Below are positions 23,659-31,189 of a DNA stretch of 64,000 nucleotides, piece after piece. How positions within the stretch are numbered: the first letter of the stretch is position 1; every line of letters begins with the position of its first letter. The DNA is from Pseudomonas sp. MF4836 (GTDB lineage Bacteria; Pseudomonadota; Gammaproteobacteria; Pseudomonadales; Pseudomonadaceae), in the NCBI RefSeq assembly GCF_002018875.1, contig NZ_MVOL01000001.1:1-64000 (forward strand), in the 5' to 3' direction. A model generated the notes under the pieces. The model was given only the letters and a program-made list of their open reading frames with translations. It was not told the origin of the DNA and did not search any database. The position numbers and the translations under genes are program-made.

Positions 23659-24125
23659 CAGCAGGGGTGCCTATTAAGTTCAACTGGCTCGCAGTCACTT
23701 CCGTCTGGCTTTTCCCACGTATCCTTTCCGTTAATGGCATCTATTATTGAGTCGCCGTTCCAACCTACTAATGCATCGGCGTATTCTTTGAGAGCTGAGG
23801 GAAGATCGCACTCTTTTTCTCCGTGTTCCCACACGCCAATAACTCTTTTTCCTTGTTTGGCAGCATATTCAATTTCCCAGTTTACCCAGTCACTATCTTT
23901 TGTTTGTGGGGAAACATAACAAATAAATACACCTGCCCAATTTATTGCAGGGGCAAGTATTTGGGTTTTAATGTAATGCGGATCGGTCGCATTGTTGAAT
24001 TTTCCGGTATGAATAGATGAGTCTCGGATATCTAGACCTTTTGGAGCCAAAAGATCCTTCAGTTTCTGCAATCCATGATCGTCTTTGTGTACGTGACTGA
24101 TGAATACGTTTTTTTGTTTGGCCAT
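23658..24125 (-). CDS. TIR-like (ThsB-type, PF08937) protein
   Basis: 155 aa, a single domain: NVFISHVHKDDHGLQKLKDLL at the start, HYIKTQILAPAINWAGVFICYVSP, then Glu84 in DWVNWEIEYAAKQGKRVIGVW, the position of the catalytic Glu in NAD-processing TIR domains. Family members make or cleave NAD-derived signals in anti-phage systems such as Thoeris. No ThsA is in this operon; the nearest lies 2.2 kb upstream in a separate unit. It is the first gene of the four-gene operon and is coupled to the Nmad2-like gene. Confidence 0.8.
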   Translation of the reverse strand: MAKQKNVFISHVHKDDHGLQKLKDLLAPKGLDIRDSSIHTGKFNNATDPHYIKTQILAPAINWAGVFICYVSPQTKDSDWVNWEIEYAAKQGKRVIGVWEHGEKECDLPSALKEYADALVGWNGDSIIDAINGKDTWEKPDGSDCEPVELNRHPC

Positions 24126-24725
24126 GCCTCTACTCCCTGATGCAGTGCGGTCATTTTGCCAGCATAGACCGTTTTCAGATCAGTGAGTAGGTCCGACGTA
24201 GCATCAGGTAGCTATGTCGCTGTTGTTCAATTCCCCGTCTCTGCGGGATCAAGCCGACCCTGTATGCATCGATAGGATGCGTTTTCATGCTCATGTAGGC
24301 TCCAGCATTAGCTATGGTCACGTACTGATGCCTATTCCTCACCTCGTCCCGCCAAAAAAGTTGAGTGTTATCAGGGATCAACGCCCCTGCGACCTGTGAG
24401 GGTTGTCCACTAACGCGGGACTTACGACTCCTTACGACCGGGAGCTTGGGCATCTCATGATCTGGCCTCCTGAACACTTCCGAAGACGTGGGCGGGTGGA
24501 GACTGCGCTGGCTGACGAGACCAATGCCGCGAGATCCTGAGTCGGTGAAGGCAGTGGAGCGATGACAGGGGCATACCTGACTGTCAGTCAGGTGCAGTCC
24601 GTTCCGTGTGCTGCGGCACCATCATCTACATCGCTGTTGCGGGTGACTTCGGTGTTTGTCACGCCGATTGTCACGAGGGGGATGCCGCAAAGCCTTGTAC
24701 GAAGTGGGCTGCAGCAGCGGTAGGA

Positions 24726-24760
24726 GCGCCCGTCTCTTTCCGGAAGAAAGAGACGGGCGC
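24726..24760. repeat. Perfect 15-bp inverted repeat (hairpin)
   Basis: GCGCCCGTCTCTTTC, five bases CGGAA, then its exact reverse complement. No T run follows on either side, so it is not a classic terminator. A structured RNA or recombination hairpin is possible. Confidence 0.7.
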
Positions 24761-24878
24761 AGGTTGGCGCAAGGAAATGGCCAAGCGGATAGGTTGCTGC
24801 AGGGCAGTTATGAAAGGGGATGAGTTGCCGCAGTGGGCGCACTGGTAAAAGTAGGCATCCATCACATCGCTGTGACCG

Positions 24879-24953
24879 TGCGAGCTACCGGACGCTAATC
24901 GCACTTTGGGAGAACCACCACGGTGTGGCGTAGCCTTAAAGGTTCTGGCTACC
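24879..24953. repeat. Left copy of 75-bp direct repeat flanking the Thoeris operon
   Basis: It aligns with 27889-27963 over its whole length with about eight differences. The stretch GGTGTGGCGTAGCCTTAAAG continuing to GTTCTGG is identical. The two copies lie in the same orientation on either side of the three Thoeris genes. They could be cassette ends or recombination sites. Confidence 0.75.
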
Positions 24954-25119
24954 AGGGAGCCGCTAACGGCAGCGCTTTGAGGCTTCTTTCTATCGCCCGC
25001 GTATGGCTGGGTCAACCGAGTTGCGCGCAGTCCATTGCGCCAATCAGCGGTGCTGGAAGGCGTTGGCCGTTAGTGATACTGGGTGGACATTTAGCCGTTT
25101 ATCGTCTTTTTAATGTGAA

Positions 25120-25160
25120 CCCCTGCGCGTGGGAATGTTAAGCCATCCCATGCGCAGGGG
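25120..25160. repeat. Long hairpin downstream of the Thoeris operon
   Basis: CCCCTGCGCGTGGGA and TCCCATGCGCAGGGG pair over 15 bp with a single G-T position and an 11-base loop. It lies about 107 bases beyond the stop of the last Thoeris gene on the minus strand. No T run is present. It may stabilise the mRNA end or mark a junction. Confidence 0.6.
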
Positions 25161-25266
25161 CTCGGTTGGAAAACCTAGAGCGAGGCTGATAATGGTCCGA
25201 AGAAGCGTGAGTGTCATGCTACAGCGTGGGGGACCAAGCATGTCGAGACAAGGGGGGAGAGGGTTA

Positions 25267-25839
25267 TCAATAGCTATTCCACGTGGGTACGCCACGGGCA
25301 AAGCTACCGAGATGACTCCACTTATTGCCGCGGTCTTCGACGTAGTGGTTCGTGACTTGGTTCTTTAAGTACTTGGTGACCACCGGATAAAGACCCAGAT
25401 ATTCTTGTCCTTGGAAACTCTGGTTTTCAGAGTCCAACAGCGGAAGGATGGCGACCCGGCCAGGCTTGTGGCCGTCGAAGAACCCTAGCTCCCAGGGCAT
25501 CCATTTCGAGTTTGAAGCGTTTTCAGTGGCGATATACATCATGGAGCTTGAGTGCTTCATGCGGTCTCGGAGGATGGCAGCTGTCTCCTTGTCCACCGAG
25601 CTGCGGTCCAGTTGCCGATCGACAACCCAGTCCACATAGACGCGCATTCCCTGCTTTTGCAGGAGAATCATTACCCCCAGAACAAGGTCCGAATCGTCGG
25701 TGGAGTGTGACAGGAAGATGTCGAACTGCTCGTATGATTTGTAGTTTTCCATTGTTGCGGTCAGAACAGCTTTTGCAGTGCGATATCCACGAGCGCCGGC
25801 CGCAGCGGCACGCGCCTCGCTTTTGGTAAAAAAAGCCAT
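25267..25839 (-). CDS. Second TIR-domain protein of the Thoeris operon
   Basis: 190 aa. After a basic leader (MAFFTKSEARAAAAGARGYR) comes a TIR domain: FDIFLSHSTDDSDLVLGVMILLQKQG, MRVYVDWVVDRQLD, MMYIATENASNSKWMPWELGFFDGHK, with the catalytic Glu in WELGFF. It differs in subfamily from the adjacent ThsB (classical TIR rather than PF08937). It follows ThsB by 21 bases on the same strand. Thoeris operons can carry more than one TIR gene, each thought to widen the range of phages sensed. Confidence 0.82.
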   Translation of the reverse strand: MAFFTKSEARAAAAGARGYRTAKAVLTATMENYKSYEQFDIFLSHSTDDSDLVLGVMILLQKQGMRVYVDWVVDRQLDRSSVDKETAAILRDRMKHSSSMMYIATENASNSKWMPWELGFFDGHKPGRVAILPLLDSENQSFQGQEYLGLYPVVTKYLKNQVTNHYVEDRGNKWSHLGSFARGVPTWNSY

Positions 25840-25860
25840 ATTGAGTACTTCTGGTATGGG

Positions 25861-26331
25861 TTACTGATTGATGGAGTTTTCGATCCAGCTCGCCAAGTTG
25901 TCCCTAATATCGCCATAGGCATCGCTATAGTTGGGCTCATACACAAAGGGCTTAACGATCTGACCGCTTTTGTTCTTGAAGCTGAACTGATTAAAAGGGT
26001 TGGCCCCCATTGTCCCGAAGCCATTGCGGGGGCAATTCAGGCGGTGGATATGAACACCCACCACTGCCTTGCCCAGCTCCCAGGCTCGCTTGATTTCGTA
26101 CTGGACCCATGGACGGTTGGCGGTCTGGCTGCCGATCAGCACCACTAAGCAAGATTTTCCGTTCAGGTTCTGGTCGATCCAGTTTTTCACGCCTTGCTCA
26201 GTGCGTTTGATCTGTTCCCACGTGTTAGGGCTGACGGGCTCATCGCCTTCCAGCGCACCCATTCGGCGGATCTGCTGCACTCGCATCACATCGTTGTCGA
26301 AGTGAAAGCTATAGAAAACCTTGCGTTTCAT
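25861..26331 (-). CDS. thsB: Thoeris TIR protein ThsB
   Basis: 156 aa from the ATG at 26331; a GTG one codon upstream would overlap the ThsA stop. The sequence KRKVFYSFHFDNDVMRVQQI, NTWEQIKRTEQGVKNWIDQNL, GKSCLVVLIGSQTANRPWVQYEI, RAWELGKAVVGVHIHRLNC follows the PF08937 ThsB pattern closely, with the catalytic Glu in VQYEIKRAWE. ThsB senses infection and makes a cyclic ADP-ribose isomer that activates ThsA. It lies two bases after thsA. Confidence 0.9.
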   Translation of the reverse strand: MKRKVFYSFHFDNDVMRVQQIRRMGALEGDEPVSPNTWEQIKRTEQGVKNWIDQNLNGKSCLVVLIGSQTANRPWVQYEIKRAWELGKAVVGVHIHRLNCPRNGFGTMGANPFNQFSFKNKSGQIVKPFVYEPNYSDAYGDIRDNLASWIENSINQ

Positions 26332-26333
26332 CA

Positions 26334-27779
26334 CTAACCCCCAAGTTTCTTAATGATGGACAGAATTTGCCGTTCGATTTTGGCCCGATTAGCTGCGGGG
26401 TCCGCGAGTTGCGCCACCTCCGCTTCAAGCCAGGGATAATCGCAGAAGTGGTTAACTGGATCCGCAAGCATCTCGTCTGCCAGAGCCTTCGCCATGTAAC
26501 CGGAAGTTCCAATGGGCAGTGCTACGACGCCTTTCTCCTGAGCAATTTCGAATTCCTTATGTACGCCGTCGGCGTTAACGACGCTGCCGTCCTTAACCTT
26601 GTTGCCGAAAATGAAGAGGGCTATGCCTGAAAGCCCAATCATGCGGTGCCTGTATTCATGCCACAGATCGGGCAGGTCTTTGCCATTCGAGGCCACCTGT
26701 GGGAACGGCCGCATGATGAGTTGATCCTCTGAGTACTTTTCTGGTTTGGAATAAATGGCATCGAGAGCACCGTTGATGACCGCGCTCCCGATTCCCCAGC
26801 CAAATCCATTGACGACTCTGTAACCCCCTTTCACCAAGGATGCAGAAAGGGAGTGCACGAAATTCAGGGCATCCTGCTTGTCCCAGGCACCGTACTCTTC
26901 GGCGCTACCGGAAATGAAGATGGTCTTCTTGAGGAAGCGGCTCTCGATCTCCTTCAAAATCACTGGTATTTCATTGTAATCGTCGATCAGAAGTGCCTGA
27001 ATGCCAAACCGCAGCAGGTCGCGAACATGGTGCTCCTGTCGGCGCCGCCGATACTTCGCGGACTCTTCGTCCTCCTTCCCTTGCAGCTCAGCAGGCTCCT
27101 TGCGAAGGAAGCAGTAGTGGGTTCGCCGATAATCGTCCGGCACGTGCAGTCTACTGAGCACGTAATCCAGGTTGGGGTCCGTGAAACTGAAGCCTATGAA
27201 CAGGAATGTCTTAGAAATCAGATCCCCACTCAGGGTTGTTACAAAGGCTTCGTGGCTCTTGTGGTATTTCTCGTATTGAGACTTATAGAGAATGGCAGCA
27301 CCTGGCGACGACACGTCACCGTGCATTTTGTAAACGACGGCGTCACGCTTGGGGCGAGAGGTAACTAGGTCGTCTGTTTTGCGTTTGATATCCGCGACGC
27401 GGTAGTTCTGCTTGAGGCTATCTTCTATCAGAGTGTCGTAGTTGGTCGTCCAATACGTTCTGATCGGAAGTCGGGAGATGATGTCGTGAGCTTCGGAGGG
27501 TTCTGCCTGCTCCGAGAATTCTTCAAGGATTTTTCGGGCCAGGCCGTTCGAGCTGTTTTTCTGGTTGACATGGTATTGCGCAACCGAAATCAGGTCGTGC
27601 TCCAGCTCAACCTTAAGACCCAGTTCTTCAGCGATTTCACTGAGCAGCTCGCTCCAGTTGACGAAACCGCAGCTTTTAGAAAGGCCCGCGCCGGCAAACA
27701 CAGCGGCCCCCCCATTCTCAATGTCCTTTACATACGTTCTGATGAACGCTTCAATTTCGGCTGAAAACTTACCGGTCAT
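26334..27779 (-). CDS. thsA: Thoeris effector ThsA (SIR2-SLOG NADase)
   Basis: 481 aa. The N-terminal SIR2 domain has GAGLS (30-34), TTNYDTLIE with Asn113, and the catalytic His153 in YKMHGD, positions that match the Asn/His pair of Bacillus ThsA within one residue. GFSFTDPNLDYVL closes the domain. The C-terminal SLOG domain (about 285-481) has IFISGSAEEYGAWD, VVNGFGWGIG and Arg357 in IMRPFP for binding the cADPR-type signal. Activated ThsA destroys NAD and halts the cell. It is the first gene of the operon. Confidence 0.93.
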   Translation of the reverse strand: MTGKFSAEIEAFIRTYVKDIENGGAAVFAGAGLSKSCGFVNWSELLSEIAEELGLKVELEHDLISVAQYHVNQKNSSNGLARKILEEFSEQAEPSEAHDIISRLPIRTYWTTNYDTLIEDSLKQNYRVADIKRKTDDLVTSRPKRDAVVYKMHGDVSSPGAAILYKSQYEKYHKSHEAFVTTLSGDLISKTFLFIGFSFTDPNLDYVLSRLHVPDDYRRTHYCFLRKEPAELQGKEDEESAKYRRRRQEHHVRDLLRFGIQALLIDDYNEIPVILKEIESRFLKKTIFISGSAEEYGAWDKQDALNFVHSLSASLVKGGYRVVNGFGWGIGSAVINGALDAIYSKPEKYSEDQLIMRPFPQVASNGKDLPDLWHEYRHRMIGLSGIALFIFGNKVKDGSVVNADGVHKEFEIAQEKGVVALPIGTSGYMAKALADEMLADPVNHFCDYPWLEAEVAQLADPAANRAKIERQILSIIKKLGG

Positions 27780-27888
27780 ACCCGGATACTTCCCTGTAAT
27801 TGGCCAGTAGCCATCATACGGGGAGAGGGGGGGGTGTCAATGCAGCCCCAGGGGGTTATTAAGCGTCCACCGATCTTGCAAGTAACTA

Positions 27889-27963
27889 TGCGAGCTTCCG
27901 GGCGCGAATCGCACTTGGGGTGAACCACACTCGGTGTGGCGTAGCCTTAAAGGTTCTGGTTAC
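27889..27963. repeat. Right copy of 75-bp direct repeat flanking the Thoeris operon
   Basis: It starts TGCGAGCTTCCGGGCGCGAA and ends GGTTCTGGTTACC. It contains the small hairpin CCACAC-TCG-GTGTGG. It lies about 110 bases upstream of thsA and just beyond the end of the truncated DUF1016 gene. See the copy at 24879. Confidence 0.75.
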
Positions 27964-28026
27964 CTGTCCTGTTTGTCGGTAGGGGCGGGCTGATTTATGG
28001 CGTTAGCCGCGTTACGGGGAAGTGAC

Positions 28027-28824
28027 CTATAGCCAGCACCTGCTACATCCGGTTTGGCAGCACTCAGCCAATTCCTGCTCAATCTGCTCGATGCTAGGCA
28101 AGGTCGATTGCAGCTCCGCCGGTAGCGCCGCCCTCAGTTGACACTCCGCGACGCCCATGGGTTTGGCGCTGTCACGCAATGCGTATTCTGCCACTACCTC
28201 GTTTTTGCTTTTGCACAACAGCAAGCCGATGCTGGGGGCGTCGTGCTGGCTTTTCATCTGGCTGTCCACGACTGTCAGGTAGAAGCCCAACTGGCCCAGG
28301 TGTTCAGGCTTGAACTTGTCAGACTTCAGTTCGATGACCACATAGCAGTGCAGCTTGAGGTGATAAAAAAGCAGGTCGATGAAGAAGTCTTCTCCACCCA
28401 CTTCCAGTGCCACTTGCCGGCCAACAAAGGCAAAACCTGCCCCCAATTCCAGCAGAAATCGGGTGACATGCTGTACCAGGGCATGTTCGATATCGCGCTC
28501 GTTTGCCTCCCGGCTCACATCGAGAAAGTCGAACACATAAGGGGCTTTCAGTACCTGTTGCGCCAGGTCCGAGTTGGGGGCCGGTAGCTGCGTTGAGAAG
28601 TTGGTTTGTGCCATGCCTTCACGCTCCAGCAAGCGAGTTTCGATGTGCATGCCCAGCACGTTTCGGGCCCCGCCGTATTCAACGGCTCGTTGGGCGTAGG
28701 CCAGGCGTTCTTGTGGCACGTTCAGCTTGGTGATCAGCAGCAAGCTGTGGCTCCACGGCAATTGTCCAACAGCCTGTTGGACAATTTCAGAATCGGGCCA
28801 GGCCTCGGTAAAACCATCTGACCT
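28027..28824 (-). pseudogene. 5'-truncated DUF1016/YhcG-type PD-(D/E)XK nuclease
   Basis: The frame matches DUF1016 from WPDSEIVQQAVGQLPWSHSLLL to the normal end, including NFSTQLPAPNSDLAQQVLKAPYVFDFLDV in pieces and the nuclease core GFAFVGRQVALEVGGEDFFIDLLFYH with VVIELKSDKF. Upstream an in-frame TGA at 28825-28827 closes the frame, so the N-terminal DNA-binding part (roughly 100 residues) is gone. No ATG lies in the right place; the only starts are TTG codons. The nuclease core itself looks intact. It marks the right edge of the defence island. Confidence 0.75.
28760..28786. repeat. 27-bp palindrome, copy 1
   Basis: AATTGTCCAACA-GCC-TGTTGGACAATT, in the 5' end of the broken DUF1016 frame. 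An otherwise identical palindrome with centre AGC lies at 31136-31162. In copy 1 it also encodes the conserved IVQQAVGQL segment. Confidence 0.75.
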
Positions 28825-28878
28825 TCAATCGATTTTGCTATCCTGCGCCCCTTTCCCCCCTCAGCAAGGAGCGCCCGC

Positions 28879-29838
28879 ATGACCCGGTCCATTGATGGCT
28901 GTACGCAAACAAGGGCTGGCAAACGGCGTTACCTGCCTCACCTCCTGGCCCCAGCCCTCCTGCTAGGCCTCGCCCTAACCACCTCAGCAGCCCACGCCAA
29001 CCCCACCACCACCTACCGCGGCACCCTCGGCGCCACCCCGGTTGAGCTGGCTCTAACCTACGACTCGCAATACGGCGGTGGCTTCTCCGGTTATTGGTTC
29101 ACCGAAGCCGAGCGCTTGCCCATTCCTTTGGAGCTGACGCCGTTTCGCCAGGGCGCGGGGCTGTTGATCAATATCATGGACAACCCGACCCTGCCGGCGG
29201 CGGCCGTGTCGTTGCTGCCTTTCACTGAAGGTGCTGATGCGCTGCAGGGCTCTTTTGTCGATCTGCGCACGGGCGCGCAGCAGCCGTTGCAGTTGCAGCG
29301 GGTAACGCGTTTTGGTGACAGTCAGCGGGATGCCTTTGACGGTGAGTTGTTGCAGCCGGTGCAGGACAAGGATTTCTATTTCAGTGTGCATGCCGCGCGC
29401 AAGGCCGGGGAGGAGGTGGCGCGGGTGGACCGTATTCGGGTGATGAGTCGTGTCACGGGGACGCAGGTGCAGGAGATCAGTGGGCCGTGGTGCATGCCTG
29501 CGGTTGGCACCGGGACGCTGACTTTCGGGCATTTCCAGGCCGGGTCGCCGATGGATTTTCAGGCCCAGAGTTATCGCCTGGCGGAGTCGGATGGCCGGCT
29601 GTTGTGCGGGCCCACTCAGTACTACCTGTACAACCGTGAAAGCCAGCAGTACCTGCGCCATCCGCTGCTGGAGCAGTTCGCCGTGGACGGTACGTTGCGC
29701 TTTTCGCCCAGTGGCCAGATGGAGTTCAGCAAGCAGGACTTTATCAATTTCGATCAGCGCACTCGGCGTTGGGATTATTACCGGGTAATCAGCCCGGATC
29801 GGCTGGAGTTTCTGTCGTCTGGCGAGGAGCGTTTCTGA
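28879..29838 (+). CDS. Exported protein of unknown function, 319 aa
   Basis: A basic leader precedes a signal peptide (LLAPALLLGLALTTSAAHAN). The mature part opens TTTYRGTLGATPVELALTYD, resembling the start of the next gene product (YEGTLGKQAIVLTLGN), so the two may share a beta-rich domain. I do not recognise a family. The start is the ATG at 28879 with AAGGAG upstream. The stop overlaps the next start (TGATG). Confidence 0.75.
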   Translation: MTRSIDGCTQTRAGKRRYLPHLLAPALLLGLALTTSAAHANPTTTYRGTLGATPVELALTYDSQYGGGFSGYWFTEAERLPIPLELTPFRQGAGLLINIMDNPTLPAAAVSLLPFTEGADALQGSFVDLRTGAQQPLQLQRVTRFGDSQRDAFDGELLQPVQDKDFYFSVHAARKAGEEVARVDRIRVMSRVTGTQVQEISGPWCMPAVGTGTLTFGHFQAGSPMDFQAQSYRLAESDGRLLCGPTQYYLYNRESQQYLRHPLLEQFAVDGTLRFSPSGQMEFSKQDFINFDQRTRRWDYYRVISPDRLEFLSSGEERF

Positions 29839-30524
29839 TGGGGTGGGGTGATTTTTATCGCGGATTGGCGGCGGGGCTGCTGGTGCTGTGGATGCTGCCG
29901 GCGCAGGCGGCTCATGGGGTGTATGAGGGCACCTTGGGCAAGCAGGCGATTGTGCTGACCCTGGGTAACCAGAACGCCGTGTACCAGGGCACTTACGCCT
30001 ACCAGCGCTATCGCACGCCGATCCGGCTCAAGCCGACCTTCAGTTTCAGCAATAAGGTGCTGGCCATGGATGAGCTGGACGAGCAGGGCTTGCCGGTGGC
30101 GCGTTTGCAGTTCAACGACTTGATGGTCAGCCGTCAGCGCGAGCAGGTACGCGGCAGTTGGACCAGTTATCGCACCGGCAAGACTTTGCCCATCAGCCTG
30201 AAGCTGGTGGGCCTGGTGGATTCGGACCGTTCGTGGCCGCAGCCGAGCACCGCGCTGTTGCAGAGTGCATCCACCTCGCGTTGGTATTTCCAGTTGCCGA
30301 TGCAGGGCAATGATCGGCGGGTGACGGCCATTGAGGTGCTGAGCAAGGCCACCGGCAAGCCCTTGCAGACCCTGGCGCTCGCCGAGCCGGGGTGCCCGAA
30401 CCAGGGCGTGGATACGTTGCAGGTGCAGGCCGAGGGGGATCGCGTGGGGATCAGTTTGAGTGGCTGCTCGTTGCCGGGGTTTGCGTGGAATAAAAGCAGC
30501 GGACGGTTTGAGGTGTTGCCGTGA
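29838..30524 (+). CDS. Exported protein of unknown function, 228 aa
   Basis: A signal peptide (LAAGLLVLWMLPAQAAH) is followed by GVYEGTLGKQAIVLTLGNQNAVYQGTYAYQ in pieces, a beta-rich opening also seen in the upstream gene. Two Cys residues near the end (EPGCPNQG and SGCSLPGF) could form a disulphide. It is coupled to the upstream gene. The pair looks like a duplication with divergence. No function can be given. Confidence 0.75.
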   Translation: MGWGDFYRGLAAGLLVLWMLPAQAAHGVYEGTLGKQAIVLTLGNQNAVYQGTYAYQRYRTPIRLKPTFSFSNKVLAMDELDEQGLPVARLQFNDLMVSRQREQVRGSWTSYRTGKTLPISLKLVGLVDSDRSWPQPSTALLQSASTSRWYFQLPMQGNDRRVTAIEVLSKATGKPLQTLALAEPGCPNQGVDTLQVQAEGDRVGISLSGCSLPGFAWNKSSGRFEVLP

Positions 30525-30563
30525 GGCTGATCAGAACCTGCAAGTTAATCTGTGGAGTTCCCT

Positions 30564-31043
30564 ATGTTGGATAAACCATCACCGGTGCTGATTCAGGTGT
30601 ACATGGCCGATGACGATGGCGCCGTTCGCGAGGAGCTGCTGGCGCGGCAGATCGATGAGGACACTTACGAGTTGCTGTCCTCCCCGGGCCTGGCGCAAAA
30701 CCTGGCGCGGGGCGATATCGTTTCAATCCGCAATCCCGAAGCACCGGCTGAAGTGCTGCGTCGGGGCGGTAATTTCTGCATTCAGATCTATGCCGATTAC
30801 ATTGATCCGGAGGTGATCAGTGCACTTGAAAGCGACGTCATTCGTGAGTTGGGTGGCACCTTGGATGGGGTGTGCGAAGGCAATTTGGCGTTGGCTGTTC
30901 CTGCAAAAAACGGGATGGAGAACATCAACAGGTTTTTCGACCGCTTCCGCGAAAAAACCGGGATCCAGTGGTACTACGCGAACGTCTATAAAAACCTTGA
31001 TGATGATGAGGACGAGACGCTGTTGAATTGGTGGTTGGAGTGA
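30564..31043 (+). CDS. Small acidic cytosolic protein, DUF4265-like
   Basis: 159 aa from the ATG at 30564 (GGAG upstream). The pattern YELLSSPGLAQNLARGDIVSI with RRGGNFCIQIY and ENINRFFDRFREKTGIQWYYANVY resembles DUF4265 proteins, small acidic proteins of unknown role sometimes found as immunity genes. The assignment rests on memory of the pattern. Confidence 0.65.
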   Translation: MLDKPSPVLIQVYMADDDGAVREELLARQIDEDTYELLSSPGLAQNLARGDIVSIRNPEAPAEVLRRGGNFCIQIYADYIDPEVISALESDVIRELGGTLDGVCEGNLALAVPAKNGMENINRFFDRFREKTGIQWYYANVYKNLDDDEDETLLNWWLE

Positions 31044-31135
31044 CCGGACTGTGGCCAAAGCGACCAAGTAACCGATCAAGTAAGCGACCAAGTAGCCCGG
31101 CAGCTTTGGGTCATTGAGGGGCGATGCGCCCAGGC

Positions 31136-31162
31136 AATTGTCCAACAAGCTGTTGGACAATT
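31136..31162. repeat. 27-bp palindrome, copy 2
   Basis: AATTGTCCAACA-AGC-TGTTGGACAATT. It has the same 12-bp arms as the palindrome at 28760. Just upstream (31056-31093) are short direct repeats of CGACCAAGTA. The two palindromes bracket the three genes at 28879-31043. Confidence 0.75.
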
Positions 31163-31189
31163 CTGTCCCCGCCGATGAGCCATGCCGTT

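Larger units (their letters stand above)
24126..25266. other. 1.1-kb stretch without a convincing gene, two strong hairpins
   Basis: It separates the TIR/Nmad2 operon from the Thoeris operon. Open frames on both strands are short and lack start signals. A minus-strand frame at 24671-25015 (114 aa, with a CAHCG pair) is the least unlikely, but it runs through a perfect hairpin. Contents seen: an inverted repeat at 24726-24760, one copy of a 75-bp direct repeat at 24879-24953, and a long hairpin at 25120-25160. It could be decayed mobile DNA. Confidence 0.5.

Noticed and set aside
24606..25015. Small frames on both strands in the 24.1-25.3 kb block
   Set aside because: They cross a perfect hairpin and the direct repeat, have no ribosome site, and resemble no family I know.
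24962..25073. Possible integron attC site (CTAACGGC and GCCGTTAG about 100 bp apart)
   Set aside because: The core triplets and inner L boxes do not fit, the spacing is long, and the second direct-repeat copy has no equivalent pair.
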